Positions 11,223 to 21,035 of a DNA stretch of 64,000 nucleotides are shown here, one piece after another. The DNA is taken from positions 62,001 through 126,000 of the forward strand of contig CAVWFH010000039.1 of NCBI GenBank assembly GCA_963754065.1, read 5' to 3'. Every line of letters starts with the position of its first letter. The first letter of the stretch is position 1. A program made the position numbers and the translations under genes. Below the pieces are notes generated by a model that searched no databases, had not been told where the DNA came from, and saw only the letters and a program-made list of their open reading frames with translations. Source of the DNA: JALORV01 sp963754065 (GTDB taxonomy: Bacteria; Pseudomonadota; Gammaproteobacteria; Burkholderiales; Burkholderiaceae_F).

Positions 11223-12541
11223 TGGTGACCTGGGCTCCGTTGCTGCTGTTCGCGGCGATGCTGGCGCTGATGGCCATGCGCGTGCCGATCTGGGTGGCCA
11301 TGTTCGTGCCCGGCGCGATCGGGTACATCGGGTTGTCGGGTGTGGACGCCTGGCTCGCCAACCTGAAGGGCATGACCTTCGCGCGTTTCTCGATCTACGA
11401 CCTGTCGGTGATCCCGCTGTTCTTGTTGATGGGCCAGCTGGCAACACACGGCGGACTCTCCCGGTCACTTTTTCGGGCCGCAACCAGCTTCGTCGGTCAT
11501 TGGCGCGGCGGACTCGCCCAGGCGGCGGTGCTGGCCAGTGCGGCGTTCGGCTCGGTCTGCGGTTCGTCGGTGGCCACAGCGGCCACCATCGCCCAGGTCG
11601 CGCTGCCCGAGATGCGGCGCTACCGCTATGACAGCGGCTTCGCGGTGGCGACGCTGGCGGCGGGAGGAACGCTCGGCATACTGATTCCGCCGTCGGTGGT
11701 GCTGGTGCTTTACGCGATCGTTGCCGAGCAGAACATCGCCAAGCTCTTCGCGGCGGCGCTGTTGCCAGGCATTCTCGCGGCCGCCCTGTATTGCATCGCG
11801 ATCGCGCTGCTGATGCGCTGGCGACCGGCGCTCGGGCCGGCCGAACCACGCGTGCCCTGGAACGAGCGCTGGTCCACTCTCGCCGGAGTGATGCCGGTGC
11901 TGGCAATCTTCGTCATCGTCCTGGGCGGGATCTACGGGGGTGTGTTTACGCCGACCGAGGCCGCGGCCGTCGGCGTGGCGCTGACCGGACTGGCCGGGCT
12001 GCTGCGCGGAGAACTGAAGCGCGCCGGGTTGCGTGCTGCTCTGCTGGCGACTGCTGAAACCTCCGGGGTGATCTTCATGATCTTTCTCGGCGCCGACATG
12101 CTTAACGGGGCGCTGGCGCTGACGCAGATGCCGATGCGCGCAGCCGCCTTCGTCAGTGAGTTGCCGCTGCCGCCGGTCGCCGTCCTTGCACTCGTGCTCG
12201 TCTTCTACATCGTGCTGGGCGGCGTGATGGACGAACTGTCGATGTTGCTCTTGACGCTGCCGGTGGTGTTCCCGGCCGTGATGCAGCTCGATCTGTTCGG
12301 CCTGGCGCTCGAGGCCAAGGCCATCTGGTTCGGTGTGCTGCTGCTGACCGTGGTCAACATCGGGCTGATAGCGCCGCCGATCGGGCTCAACGTCCACGTG
12401 GTCGGTGCGCTCGCACGCGACGTGCCTATCGCTCGCGCCTATCGCAACGTCGGCGCCTTTCTCGGGGCCGACGCGCTGCGCCTGGTCCTGCTGCTGTTGC
12501 TGCCACCGGTGTCGCTCTGGCTGGTGCAGTTCGTACGCTAG
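11219..12541 (+). CDS. dctM: TRAP transporter large permease DctM
   Basis: Large transport subunit of the tripartite importer, driven by an ion gradient. 440 residues, about twelve hydrophobic spans, with the family marks GSVCGSSVATAATI and GGTLGILIPPS near the middle and LIAPPIGLNVHVV near the C-terminus. Overlaps dctQ by 4 bp and is followed 9 bp later by the isomerase gene. Gene order FAH hydrolase, dctPQM, isomerase suggests the carried substrate is an aromatic acid or a ring-cleavage product, but the protein itself does not reveal the ligand. Confidence 0.95.
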   Translation: MMVTWAPLLLFAAMLALMAMRVPIWVAMFVPGAIGYIGLSGVDAWLANLKGMTFARFSIYDLSVIPLFLLMGQLATHGGLSRSLFRAATSFVGHWRGGLAQAAVLASAAFGSVCGSSVATAATIAQVALPEMRRYRYDSGFAVATLAAGGTLGILIPPSVVLVLYAIVAEQNIAKLFAAALLPGILAAALYCIAIALLMRWRPALGPAEPRVPWNERWSTLAGVMPVLAIFVIVLGGIYGGVFTPTEAAAVGVALTGLAGLLRGELKRAGLRAALLATAETSGVIFMIFLGADMLNGALALTQMPMRAAAFVSELPLPPVAVLALVLVFYIVLGGVMDELSMLLLTLPVVFPAVMQLDLFGLALEAKAIWFGVLLLTVVNIGLIAPPIGLNVHVVGALARDVPIARAYRNVGAFLGADALRLVLLLLLPPVSLWLVQFVR

Positions 12542-12550
12542 GATCGCGGC

Positions 12551-13198
12551 ATGCTGAAGCTCTACAACTACTTCCGCAGCTCGGCGTCGTTCCGCGTCCG
12601 CATCGCGCTCAACATCAAGGGGTTGAGTTACGAGTATGCGGTGGTGCATCTGACCAAGGGGGGCGGCCAGCAGTTTGCGCCCGCCTTTCGGTCACTCAAT
12701 GCCGACGCGCTGATCCCGGTGCTCGACGATGACGGCCATGTGCTGACGCAGTCGCTGGCGATCGTCGAGTACCTCGACGAAACGCATCCGCAACCGCCGC
12801 TGCTGCCGAAGGCTCCGCTCGACCGCGCCTACGTGCGTGCCTGCGCGTTGACAATTGCCTGCGAGATTCATCCGCTGAACAACCTGCGGGTGCTGCGCTA
12901 CCTGGTGCAGCAGCTCGGGGCGAGTGAAGACCAGAAGAACGCGTGGTACCGGCACTGGGTCGAGCAGGGGCTGGCGGCGCTGGAGGCCCGCGTTGCGGGT
13001 GAGCGCCGCGTCGGCCGTTACCTGCTGGGCGACGCTGTCACCCTGGCCGACGTCGCACTGGTGCCGCAGATCTTCAATGCGCGACGCTTTGATTGCCGCC
13101 TCGACCACGTTCCCGTGCTGATGGGCGTTTTCGACCGTTGCATGGAACTGGGGGCATTCGTCGACGCGCAGCCGTCGCGCCAGCCGGACGCGGAATAG
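12551..13198 (+). CDS. maiA: Maleylacetoacetate / maleylpyruvate isomerase (zeta-class GST)
   Basis: Glutathione-dependent cis-trans isomerase converting maleyl- to fumaryl-acetoacetate or -pyruvate. 215 residues: N-terminal thioredoxin fold with YFRSSASFRVRIALNIKG, the Ser-rich glutathione site of zeta GSTs (Ala replaces the Cys seen in many), then LTQSLAIVEYLDE and a helical C-terminal domain with the GDAVTLADVALVPQ motif. Last gene of the hydrolase-TRAP block and the functional partner of the FAH protein at its start. Which of the two substrates is used cannot be told from sequence. Confidence 0.9.
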   Translation: MLKLYNYFRSSASFRVRIALNIKGLSYEYAVVHLTKGGGQQFAPAFRSLNADALIPVLDDDGHVLTQSLAIVEYLDETHPQPPLLPKAPLDRAYVRACALTIACEIHPLNNLRVLRYLVQQLGASEDQKNAWYRHWVEQGLAALEARVAGERRVGRYLLGDAVTLADVALVPQIFNARRFDCRLDHVPVLMGVFDRCMELGAFVDAQPSRQPDAE

Positions 13199-13229
13199 CA
13201 GACTGCTTGGTCCTTGGTTGCTACTGACT

Positions 13230-14243
13230 TCAGGAGCCGGCGTTCATACGCTCGCGCAGGGCGGCCGCGAATTCGGTGACGGCGGTGGCATAGAAGTAGC
13301 TGCGGTTGTAATGCAGGATCGCGCTGAAGTTGACCGTGCCGACCCGGTACGCGCGTCCAGGCTGCCCGTCCGGTGTCACCAGCGGCAGGTCGATCACGAT
13401 CACCGGCGTGTCGAGTGTCAGCAACGCATCTCCGGTAACACCTTCGGCCAGCGCGGACCACCAGGGCCGTTGCGCCAGGATGCCGCGGCCCAGTCGGTCG
13501 ACGATATCTTCGTCCGCTTCGACCTCGAAGGCGATCGGCAGGTCGCGCTGCCAGCCATGCCCGACCAGGAAGCTCGCGACCGAGCCGATCGCATCGACCG
13601 GGCTTCCCAGCAGGTCAATGCGACCGTCGCTGTCGAAGTCCACCGCCCAGCGCCGGATCGAGCCCGGCATGAACTGAGGCAAGCCAATAGCGCCGGCGAA
13701 TGAACCGCGGTACGTGTTCGGATCCCGTTTCTGTTCGCGCGCCAGCAGCAGAAACTCGACGAACTCGGCACGATAAAACTCGGCACGGCGCAGATAGTCG
13801 AAGCTCAGCGTCGTGAAGACGTCGAGCGTGCGGAAGTTGCCGGTGATGCGGCCGAAATAGGTTTCGATGCCGATGATGGCGACGACGATCTCGGCCGGCA
13901 CGCCAAACTGCCGTTCAGCCCGTGACAGCGCCTCGGCGTGGGCCTGCCAGAACGCGATGCCGGCCTGCATCCGCACCGGCTCGATGTAGCGATCGCGGTA
14001 GTCGAACCAGTTGCGCTGGCCGAAGGGAATCGCGGGCTGCATCAGCCGTTCGACGCCAGGCGAGTGGCGCGCGTCCTTGAACCATCGCTCGGCGCGGGCA
14101 CGATCGAACCCGTGCGTACTCACCAGTTCGTCGAGAAACTGCTGCACCTCGCTGCGCGTGAGGTACGGGGTGCGGGCATGCACAACGGGTGCAGCTGCCA
14201 GCGCCAGCAGCGTAAGCAGGGCGGTACGACGCCGCATGGTCAC
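13230..14243 (-). CDS. mltB: Lytic murein transglycosylase B
   Basis: Cleaves peptidoglycan glycan strands, leaving anhydromuramic ends. A signal peptide (MRRRTALLTLLALAAAPVVHA) without a lipobox Cys suggests a soluble periplasmic form. The catalytic Glu lies in AIIGIETYFGRITG, followed by the family marks FAGAIGLPQFMPGS and a Ca-binding-like DFDSDGRIDLLG loop. The C-terminus ends with YRVGTVNFSAILHYNRSYFY, typical of MltB. Its start overlaps the stop of the transglutaminase gene by 4 bp (ATGA), so it is the last gene of a minus-strand operon. Confidence 0.94.
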   Translation of the reverse strand: MTMRRRTALLTLLALAAAPVVHARTPYLTRSEVQQFLDELVSTHGFDRARAERWFKDARHSPGVERLMQPAIPFGQRNWFDYRDRYIEPVRMQAGIAFWQAHAEALSRAERQFGVPAEIVVAIIGIETYFGRITGNFRTLDVFTTLSFDYLRRAEFYRAEFVEFLLLAREQKRDPNTYRGSFAGAIGLPQFMPGSIRRWAVDFDSDGRIDLLGSPVDAIGSVASFLVGHGWQRDLPIAFEVEADEDIVDRLGRGILAQRPWWSALAEGVTGDALLTLDTPVIVIDLPLVTPDGQPGRAYRVGTVNFSAILHYNRSYFYATAVTEFAAALRERMNAGS

Positions 14244-16351
14244 AGCGGATTCGGGCGCGGCTTGAAAGCGCGGATTGCCCTGCGCAGCGATCGCACGTCG
14301 GCCCGGGTGGCGCTCGCCGAGGCCGGGCCGTAGCGCAGGCGCTCGTAGCGCGACAGCAGGCGTCGCACCTGCTTGACGTCGTCATCGACCAGTGCACGCT
14401 TGCTGCGCACGTAGAGTTCGCGTGGGCCGCAGGACACGGACGCGGCCACGCCTGCGTGTTCGAGGCGATCGCGCAGCAGCTGGAACGAGGCACCCAACGG
14501 GTCATGCACGGTCTGCGGGCGCATCGAGATGACTGCCAGCCAGGCGAGCAGCGTCGCCATCACGAGCGCCAGTACGAGCGCGACATTGTCGAGGCTCGGC
14601 GTGAGTCCGAGGCGCTGGATGAGGGCCCGCTGGCTCTCCTGCGAATAGGAGATGACCCACTGGTTCCAGCCATTCTGGACAGCCTCCCAGTTGTGGCGCA
14701 GCGAACGCAGCCACGCGTAGTCGGCGCCCAGTCCCTGCAACGCGCCAGTGGTCTGGCGTGCGAGTTCGGCGGCGCCGCGTTCAATGCGAAAGGGCGCCAC
14801 GACCGCGGTCGGATCGACGCGCACCCAGCCGCGACCCGCGAGCCACACTTCGGTCCAGGCGTGAGCGTCCGCCTGGCGCACCGTCATGTAGCCATCGACG
14901 GGATTCAGCTCCCCGCCCTGGTACCCGGTAACCACCCGCGCCGGTATCTCGAGCGCCCGCATCAGGAAGACGAAAGCCGAGGCGTAATGCTCGCAGAAAC
15001 CCAGGCGGGTATCGAACAGGAACTCGTCGACCGAGTGCCGACCGAGCGGCGGCGGCGACAGCGTGTAGTTGAAGTCTCCACGACGAAAGTGATCGAGCAC
15101 GGCATTCACGAGCTGGCTGTCATGCGATTGGCGCTGCACAGCCGAGATCGGAACGATGCGACTGCGAAGTTCGGATGCGAACTGCAGCGCACGCGGGTTG
15201 AAACCTTTCGGCAACTCGAGCCAGTCCTGCAGTTCCAGCTCGCTCGTGCGCGCACCGAGCCGATAGCCGGTGTACGAACGCATCTCGTACCGGAGTCGCT
15301 CGGTGATCAGGCCGGGGACGAGCAGCTGCATTTCAGGTGTCAACCGCGGCCGGAACGTTTCCAGCTGCGGGAGCGTCGCCGGCACATCGAGCGCGAACAA
15401 CCAGTCGCGCTTGTGCGGTTCGAGCGTCACTTCGTAGCTGACGGCCGTGCGTGGCTCGCCTTCGATACTCGGCGCAGACGCGTCGCCCTGTCGCCGGTTG
15501 AGTGGAGTCCAGGAGCGGCCATTAAAGGAACCGAACACCGGCCCGCGCCAGTACAGCTTGTCGTTGCCCGGCATCGCGTCGTCGAAGCGGACGCGGAAGA
15601 CGATGGCGTCGGACTCCAGCAACTGGCTGATCGAGCCCGGCGACATCGAGTTGGACAAACCCGTCTTGCCCTGGCGCGACTCGCCCGGCATGCCCCACAG
15701 CGGACCCGAGATGCGCGGGAAAAGGAGGAACAGTGCCGCTGCCAGCGGCAGGGCCTTCAGCAGCGTGATCCCCACCAGTCGCAATTTGCGCAAGGCCGGC
15801 AGATCGACTTCGTCCAGGTTGACGCTGACGAGCACGAAGAACAGCGCCACGACGGCAGCGACCGTGATCGCTGCCACCGGCAGGTCTTGCCCGTACAGGA
15901 ACTGCGTCAGCAGGATGAAGAAAGCCAGGAAGATGACGACGAAGATGTCGCGGCGCGCGCGCATCTCCAGCAGCTTGAGCGCCATCAGCAGCAGCAGCAG
16001 CGTGACGCCAGCGTCCTGACCCGCCAGCGTGCGGTGCTGCAGGTACACGGCGCCGGCAGCGGCTAGCAGCAACGGCAGCATGACGACGCGGCCCGGCAGC
16101 GGGCGCTGCGCCAGCGTGATCCATACGCGCCAGGTCAGCAGCAGCAGCACGATGCCGGTGGCCCACCACGCGGTGTGTTCGAAATGAGGGAACACCACCA
16201 GCGCAACCGCAACCAGCAGCACCAGTACGTCGCGCCGCTCGCGCGCTGCGCTGGATGTCTGCGGCCCGAACACGCGCGCAATGGGCCTAAGCATGGCGCG
16301 CAGCGGACCGGCAGCGGCAGCGGCTGAGTCGGCGGGTGCAGCAGTGTTCAT
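14240..16351 (-). CDS. tgpA: TgpA-type membrane transglutaminase-like protein (DUF3488 + transglutaminase core)
   Basis: About 700 residues. The N-terminal third has about seven hydrophobic spans (DUF3488). A long extracytoplasmic domain holds a transglutaminase-like core with the catalytic triad visible: Cys in LGFCEHYASAF, His in ADAHAWTEVWL and Asp in VRVDPTAV. One more span and a cytoplasmic tail follow. Start placed at an ATG 16 bp after the DUF58 stop; an upstream in-frame ATG at 16408 would overlap that gene. Related P. aeruginosa TgpA is essential, but its substrate is not known. Operon with moxR and DUF58. Confidence 0.92.
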   Translation of the reverse strand: MNTAAPADSAAAAAGPLRAMLRPIARVFGPQTSSAARERRDVLVLLVAVALVVFPHFEHTAWWATGIVLLLLTWRVWITLAQRPLPGRVVMLPLLLAAAGAVYLQHRTLAGQDAGVTLLLLLMALKLLEMRARRDIFVVIFLAFFILLTQFLYGQDLPVAAITVAAVVALFFVLVSVNLDEVDLPALRKLRLVGITLLKALPLAAALFLLFPRISGPLWGMPGESRQGKTGLSNSMSPGSISQLLESDAIVFRVRFDDAMPGNDKLYWRGPVFGSFNGRSWTPLNRRQGDASAPSIEGEPRTAVSYEVTLEPHKRDWLFALDVPATLPQLETFRPRLTPEMQLLVPGLITERLRYEMRSYTGYRLGARTSELELQDWLELPKGFNPRALQFASELRSRIVPISAVQRQSHDSQLVNAVLDHFRRGDFNYTLSPPPLGRHSVDEFLFDTRLGFCEHYASAFVFLMRALEIPARVVTGYQGGELNPVDGYMTVRQADAHAWTEVWLAGRGWVRVDPTAVVAPFRIERGAAELARQTTGALQGLGADYAWLRSLRHNWEAVQNGWNQWVISYSQESQRALIQRLGLTPSLDNVALVLALVMATLLAWLAVISMRPQTVHDPLGASFQLLRDRLEHAGVAASVSCGPRELYVRSKRALVDDDVKQVRRLLSRYERLRYGPASASATRADVRSLRRAIRAFKPRPNPL

Positions 16352-16367
16352 CGCGGCGGGTTGGGTC

Positions 16368-17399
16368 TCACGCGTGGTACAGCGCCAAAGCGCCAAGGCA
16401 GTGCTCACGATGCTGCACTCCCGTGCCGGCGAAGGCGAGTGCGCCGGGAATGCGCAGCGCGTAGCGCATGTGTGCGGCGTCGGCGTCCAGCACCCAACGC
16501 GTCAGCCGCGACAGCTTCTGCTCGGCATCCAGTTGGGGGCTGATCGCATCGAAGTCCAGCAGCAGGTCGCCGCCGCCCTGCGCGTCGAATTGCTTGACCG
16601 ACAACTCGTCGCAGCGCGCGGCGAGCCGCCACGCGATCATCTTCTGCGGGTCGCCGGGCGAGTACGGACGCACACCGGCGAAGTCGTCGCCTGTCGCGGC
16701 GAGCCCCACGCCTTCACCGCCGGCCAGTCCGGTTGCGGGCAGCGGTGGCGCATCGGCCTCGGGTCTCGGATAGACCATCGCGGTCAGCGCCGGCGTCAGG
16801 TACGCCCACGCGCGCCACAGCCCGAACGGAAAGCGCGTCTCGATGACGATTCGCGGAGCCGGCAGCTTGCCGCGTACGGGCGCGGGTAGCGGCACCCCGA
16901 TCGCGCGGTCGCCGCGCGCCGGCAGCTCGGTGGTGATGAACGGTCGCGCGGCCGTTCGCCGGCCGCCGCCGAACACCGCAGCGAAGCTGCCCAGCCAGTT
17001 GCGCGGCTCCGTCGCTCCGATGAACGAAAAGCGCAGCGCAAAGCGGTCAAGCGTCGTGGGATTGGTGGCGGTCAGCTGGAAGATCGCGACGTCACCTGCG
17101 TACACCGACTCGACGCGCACGCCGCGTAGCACGATGTTCGCCAGGTTGGAGTGCGTGGTATGCATGCCGACGATCGCCATGCCGGTGACCAGGAAGGTCA
17201 GCGCGTAGCCGAGCTGCAGCGAGTAGTTGATCGAGCCGATCAACAGCATCAGCATCGCCGCGCCGAACAACACGCCGGCCGGCGTCGGCAGGATGTAGAC
17301 ACGGCGGCGGTCCAGCAGTACCTCGCCCATCTCCGGACCGCGGCGGCCGGAGATCCATTCGCCCAGCCGCATCGCCCACGAGTGCGTGATGACGCTCAC
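16368..17399 (-). CDS. DUF58 domain protein
   Basis: 343 residues with two hydrophobic spans near 43-85, then a beta-rich region and the DUF58 signature GDDFAGVRPYSPGDPQKMIAWR followed by a von Willebrand A-like end (LLLDFD). Function unknown. The family is nearly always found with MoxR ATPases and TgpA-type transglutaminases, as here, and is thought to be part of an envelope-linked assembly system. A GTG start is used; an ATG nine codons later is possible. Eleven bases separate it from moxR. Confidence 0.93.
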   Translation of the reverse strand: MSVITHSWAMRLGEWISGRRGPEMGEVLLDRRRVYILPTPAGVLFGAAMLMLLIGSINYSLQLGYALTFLVTGMAIVGMHTTHSNLANIVLRGVRVESVYAGDVAIFQLTATNPTTLDRFALRFSFIGATEPRNWLGSFAAVFGGGRRTAARPFITTELPARGDRAIGVPLPAPVRGKLPAPRIVIETRFPFGLWRAWAYLTPALTAMVYPRPEADAPPLPATGLAGGEGVGLAATGDDFAGVRPYSPGDPQKMIAWRLAARCDELSVKQFDAQGGGDLLLDFDAISPQLDAEQKLSRLTRWVLDADAAHMRYALRIPGALAFAGTGVQHREHCLGALALYHA

Positions 17400-17410
17400 G
17401 GGAATGGACG

Positions 17411-18334
17411 CTACGGAACCGGCACTGCGCCGATCAGCTGGCTGACGAGCTCCCTGCCGTGCAGCGCCCGGCCGCTGTCGCGGCTGACGGCATGCAGGCG
17501 ATGGCCGGCAACTGCAGGCATCACGTTCTGTACGTCCTCCGGAATCACGTGATTGCGCCCGTCCATCCAGGCCCAGGCGCGCGCGGCAGCCAGCAGCGCG
17601 AGACCGCCACGCGGTGACAGGCCCTCGGCGTACTTGCCGGAGGCGCGCGTATGACCCATCAGGGCCTGCACGTAGTCGAGCAGTGCGGCGGACACGAACA
17701 CCTTTTTCACCTCGGCCTGTGCGGTAACGAGGTCACTCGGACGGGCGACCGCCGGCAAAGACTTCAGCATGTCGCGCCGCGCCTCGCCCGAAAGCAGGGC
17801 GCGTTCTGCCGCGCGGTCCGGGTAGCCGAGGCTGATGCACATCAGGAATCGGTCGAGCTGTGACTCGGGCAGCGGAAACGTGCCCACCTGCGACAGCGGG
17901 TTCTGCGTGGCGATCACGAAGAATGGATTGGGCAGCGGACGCGACAGGCCGTCGACCGACACCTGGCTCTCCTCCATGGCTTCGAGCATCGCGCTCTGGG
18001 TCTTGGGGCTGGCGCGGTTGATTTCGTCGGCCAGCAGCACTTCGGTGAAGATCGGTCCCGGGTGAAAGACGAACTGCCCACCGGTGCGGTCGTAGACGGA
18101 TACGCCGATCACGTCGGACGGCAGCAGGTCGCTGGTGAACTGGATGCGCCGAAACGGCAGTCCGAGCGAAATGGCGATCGCGTGCGCGAGCGTCGTCTTG
18201 CCGACTCCCGGTGCGTCCTCGATCAGGAGATGGCCGCCGGCGAGCAGGCAGGTCAGGCTCTGGCGGATCTGCAGGCTCTTGCCGACGATCACGCTGCTGA
18301 TCTGGGTGGCGGTCGCGCGGAATTTCTCTAACAT
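17411..18334 (-). CDS. moxR: MoxR-family AAA+ ATPase
   Basis: Chaperone-like AAA+ ATPase of the MoxR clade. 307 residues with Walker A EDAPGVGKTTLAHA, Walker B VLLADEINRA, sensor 1 VIATQNP, the MoxR-specific stretch LPESQLDRFLM and the C-terminal lid with LSPRGGLALL. First gene of the minus-strand operon moxR-DUF58-tgpA-mltB. Seventy bases separate it from a divergent deacetylase gene, and its promoter must lie there. Role inferred: maturing or remodelling the envelope complex formed by its neighbours. Confidence 0.95.
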   Translation of the reverse strand: MLEKFRATATQISSVIVGKSLQIRQSLTCLLAGGHLLIEDAPGVGKTTLAHAIAISLGLPFRRIQFTSDLLPSDVIGVSVYDRTGGQFVFHPGPIFTEVLLADEINRASPKTQSAMLEAMEESQVSVDGLSRPLPNPFFVIATQNPLSQVGTFPLPESQLDRFLMCISLGYPDRAAERALLSGEARRDMLKSLPAVARPSDLVTAQAEVKKVFVSAALLDYVQALMGHTRASGKYAEGLSPRGGLALLAAARAWAWMDGRNHVIPEDVQNVMPAVAGHRLHAVSRDSGRALHGRELVSQLIGAVPVP

Positions 18335-18404
18335 TGGCTCAAACGCTCAGGCCGCGCTTTTCGCGGACCTCGCCGTCGGGGACAAAAGAGGGTTAAAAGG
18401 GGAC

Positions 18405-19331
18405 ATGCTTCAGACAGGGTTCTTCACGCACCGTGCCTGCACGGCGCACGAAATGGGTTCGTGGCATCCGGAAAGCCCTGAACGGCTTGCGGCCATACAC
18501 GATCATCTGATTTCCACCGGCATTGCGCCGCACCTGCAGCACTACGACGCACCGGTCGCGTCGGAAGAAGCGCTGGCGCGCGCCCATGACGCGGCATACA
18601 TCGACAGACTGAAAACCAGCGTACCACAGCAGGGCTACTGGCCAGTCGATCCGGATACCTCGATGAACCCCCACACCTGGGACGCGGCGCTGCGTTCGGC
18701 AGGTGCGGTGATCGAGGCAACCGATCGCGTGATCGCACGCGAACTCGGCAATGCGTTCTGCGCGGTGCGTCCACCCGGCCACCATGCCCGCAAGGCGGCC
18801 GCGATGGGTTTCTGCTTCTTCAACAACGTCGCGATCGGCGCGCGCCATGCGCTGACCGCGCATGGTCTGCAACGGGTGGCGGTGATCGATTTCGACGTGC
18901 ATCACGGCAATGGGACCGAGGAGATCCTGGCGGGAGACGAGCGTGTGCTGATGGTCAGTTTCTTCCAGCATCCGTTCTACCCGTATACCGGGACCGATCA
19001 CGTGGCGAAAAACATGGTGAACGTGCCGCTTCCGGCCGGAACCAAAGGCGACGTGGTCCGGCAGGTGGTCGACGAGGTCTGGATGCCGCGCCTGCGCGCC
19101 TTTCGTCCGCAGATGCTGTTTATCTCGGCCGGATTCGATGCTCACCGTGAGGACGATCTCGGCCAGATGGGTCTGGTGGAGGCCGATTACGCCTACATCA
19201 CGCGGCGCCTGATGGAAGTGGCCGACGAGTTCAGCGAGGGGCGGATCGTCAGTTCGCTTGAAGGAGGCTACAACCTGAGCGCACTGGCGCGCAGCGTCGG
19301 AGCTCACGTAAAGGCGCTTGCACAGCTGTGA
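18405..19331 (+). CDS. Histone deacetylase-family protein (class II / acetoin-utilisation type)
   Basis: Zn-dependent deacetylase of small amines or acetyl-lysine. The ATG at 18405 follows an AAAAGGGGA ribosome site; the frame is open further upstream but overlaps moxR. 308 residues with RPPGHHARKAAAMGFCFFNN (active-site His pair), VIDFDVHHGNGTEEI (metal Asp and His), ISAGFDAHREDDLG and SLEGGYN. Many such bacterial proteins act on acetylpolyamines or on acetylated acyl-CoA synthetases. The next gene here is an acyl-CoA ligase 38 bp downstream, which makes the latter attractive but unproven. Confidence 0.93.
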   Translation: MLQTGFFTHRACTAHEMGSWHPESPERLAAIHDHLISTGIAPHLQHYDAPVASEEALARAHDAAYIDRLKTSVPQQGYWPVDPDTSMNPHTWDAALRSAGAVIEATDRVIARELGNAFCAVRPPGHHARKAAAMGFCFFNNVAIGARHALTAHGLQRVAVIDFDVHHGNGTEEILAGDERVLMVSFFQHPFYPYTGTDHVAKNMVNVPLPAGTKGDVVRQVVDEVWMPRLRAFRPQMLFISAGFDAHREDDLGQMGLVEADYAYITRRLMEVADEFSEGRIVSSLEGGYNLSALARSVGAHVKALAQL

Positions 19332-19369
19332 GCCGAAGCAGGCACACGCAACCGCCGCGCTGATAAAGA

Positions 19370-21026
19370 ATGACTACTCCGATCTACGAAGTCGGACTCG
19401 ACCGGAATCCAGCGAACTTTGCGCCGCTGTCTCCGTTGGGCTTTGTCGAGCGCAGCGCGACGGTGTTCCCGGATCTGACGGCGGTCATCCACGGCAGCGG
19501 TTCGCGGGCGGTGCATCGAACCTGGCGCGAGGTCTATGCGCGCTCACGCCAGCTGGCGCACGCGCTGGCTCGCGCCGGCATCGGCCGCGGCGATACCGTG
19601 GCGGTGATGCTGCCCAACACGCCCGAGATGGTCGAGGCGCACTACGGCATCCCGATGGCAGGCGCCGTGCTGAACGCGCTCAACACGCGGCTCGATGCCG
19701 CGTCGATTGCCTTCATGCTCGAGCACGGCGAGGCCAAGGTGCTGATCGTCGATCGCGAGTTCGCGCCGACGGTTCGCGACGGCGATCGCGCAGCTGGGTC
19801 GGCCGTTGCAGGTGATCGATGTCGACGATCCGGTGTACGACGGTGCGGGGACCCCGTTGGGCGGCGTGACCTACGAGGCCTTCCTGGCGACCGGCTCGGT
19901 GGACTACGCGTGGCCGATCCCGACTGACGAGTGGGACGCGATCGCACTCAACTACACCTCCGGTACGACCGGCAATCCCAAGGGCGTCGTGTATTCGCAC
20001 CGTGGCGCTTACACCAACGCGGTGTCGAACGTACTCGTGTGGGCCATGCCGCATCATCCGGTGTACCTGTGGACGCTGCCGATGTTCCACTGCAACGGCT
20101 GGTGTTTCCCCTGGACGATCGCGGCGATGGCGGGCACGCATGTCTGCCTGCGCCGGGTGGATGCTGCGGCCGTGTTCAATGCGATTCGCGACCACCGCGT
20201 CACGCACTTCTGCGGCGCGCCGATCGTCCATTCGATGCTGGTCAACGCGCCCGAGGAGATGAAACGAGGCATCGGCCACCGCGTGAGCGCGATGGTGGCG
20301 GCGGCCGCACCGCCGGCATCGATGATCGAGGGCATGGACCGGCTCGGCATCGACCTGACGCATGTTTACGGCCTGACCGAGGTCTACGGACCGGCGACGG
20401 TCTGCGCCAAGCAGCCTGCGTGGACAGACATGGACGTGGGCGAGCGGGCGATCCTGAACGGCCGGCAGGGCGTGCGCTACACGCTGGAAGAAGGTGTCGC
20501 GGTCCTCGATCCCGAGACACTGCAGCCGGTGCCATGGGATGGCGAGACCATCGGTGAGGTGATGTTCCGCGGCAACATCGCGATGAAGGGGTACCTTAAG
20601 AACGACACGGCAACGCGCGAGGCGTTCCGGGGCGGGTGGTTTCACTCGGGCGATCTGGCGGTGGTCTTTCCGGACGGCTACCTGCGCATCAAGGATCGCA
20701 GCAAGGACATCATCATCTCGGGCGGCGAGAACATATCGTCGATCGAGGTGGAAGACGCGCTGTTTCGGCATCCGGCCGTGAATGCCGCGGCGGTGGTTGC
20801 GCAACCCGATGCGAAGTGGGGCGAGGTGCCCTGTGCGTTCGTCGAACTCCGCAGCGGTGTGGAAGTGACGGCCGATGAACTACTCGCGCACTGCCGCAAG
20901 TATCTCGCCGGCTTCAAAGTGCCCAAGCGCATCGTCTTCGGCGAGCTGCCGAAGACGTCGACCGGAAAGATCCAGAAGTACATGCTCAGGCAGCAGGCGA
21001 AGTCTGCCTCCGCCATCGATGTCTAG
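19370..21026 (+). CDS. Medium/long-chain acyl-CoA synthetase (one frame break)
   Basis: AMP-forming acid-CoA ligase. The N-terminal part reads from 19370 to about 19780, then the frame moves by one base (an extra G near 19779-19782) and continues to 21026. Repaired length is 551 aa, the normal size. Motifs: YTSGTTGNPKG (AMP-binding), VYGLTEVYGPA, SGDLAVVFPDGYLRIKDRSKD, and the C-terminal catalytic Lys in LPKTSTGKIQK. Close to FadD/AlkK-like ligases; chain length cannot be read from sequence. It lies between a deacetylase and a crotonase and is probably co-transcribed with both. Confidence 0.9.
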
Positions 21027-21035
21027 GAGACTGTC

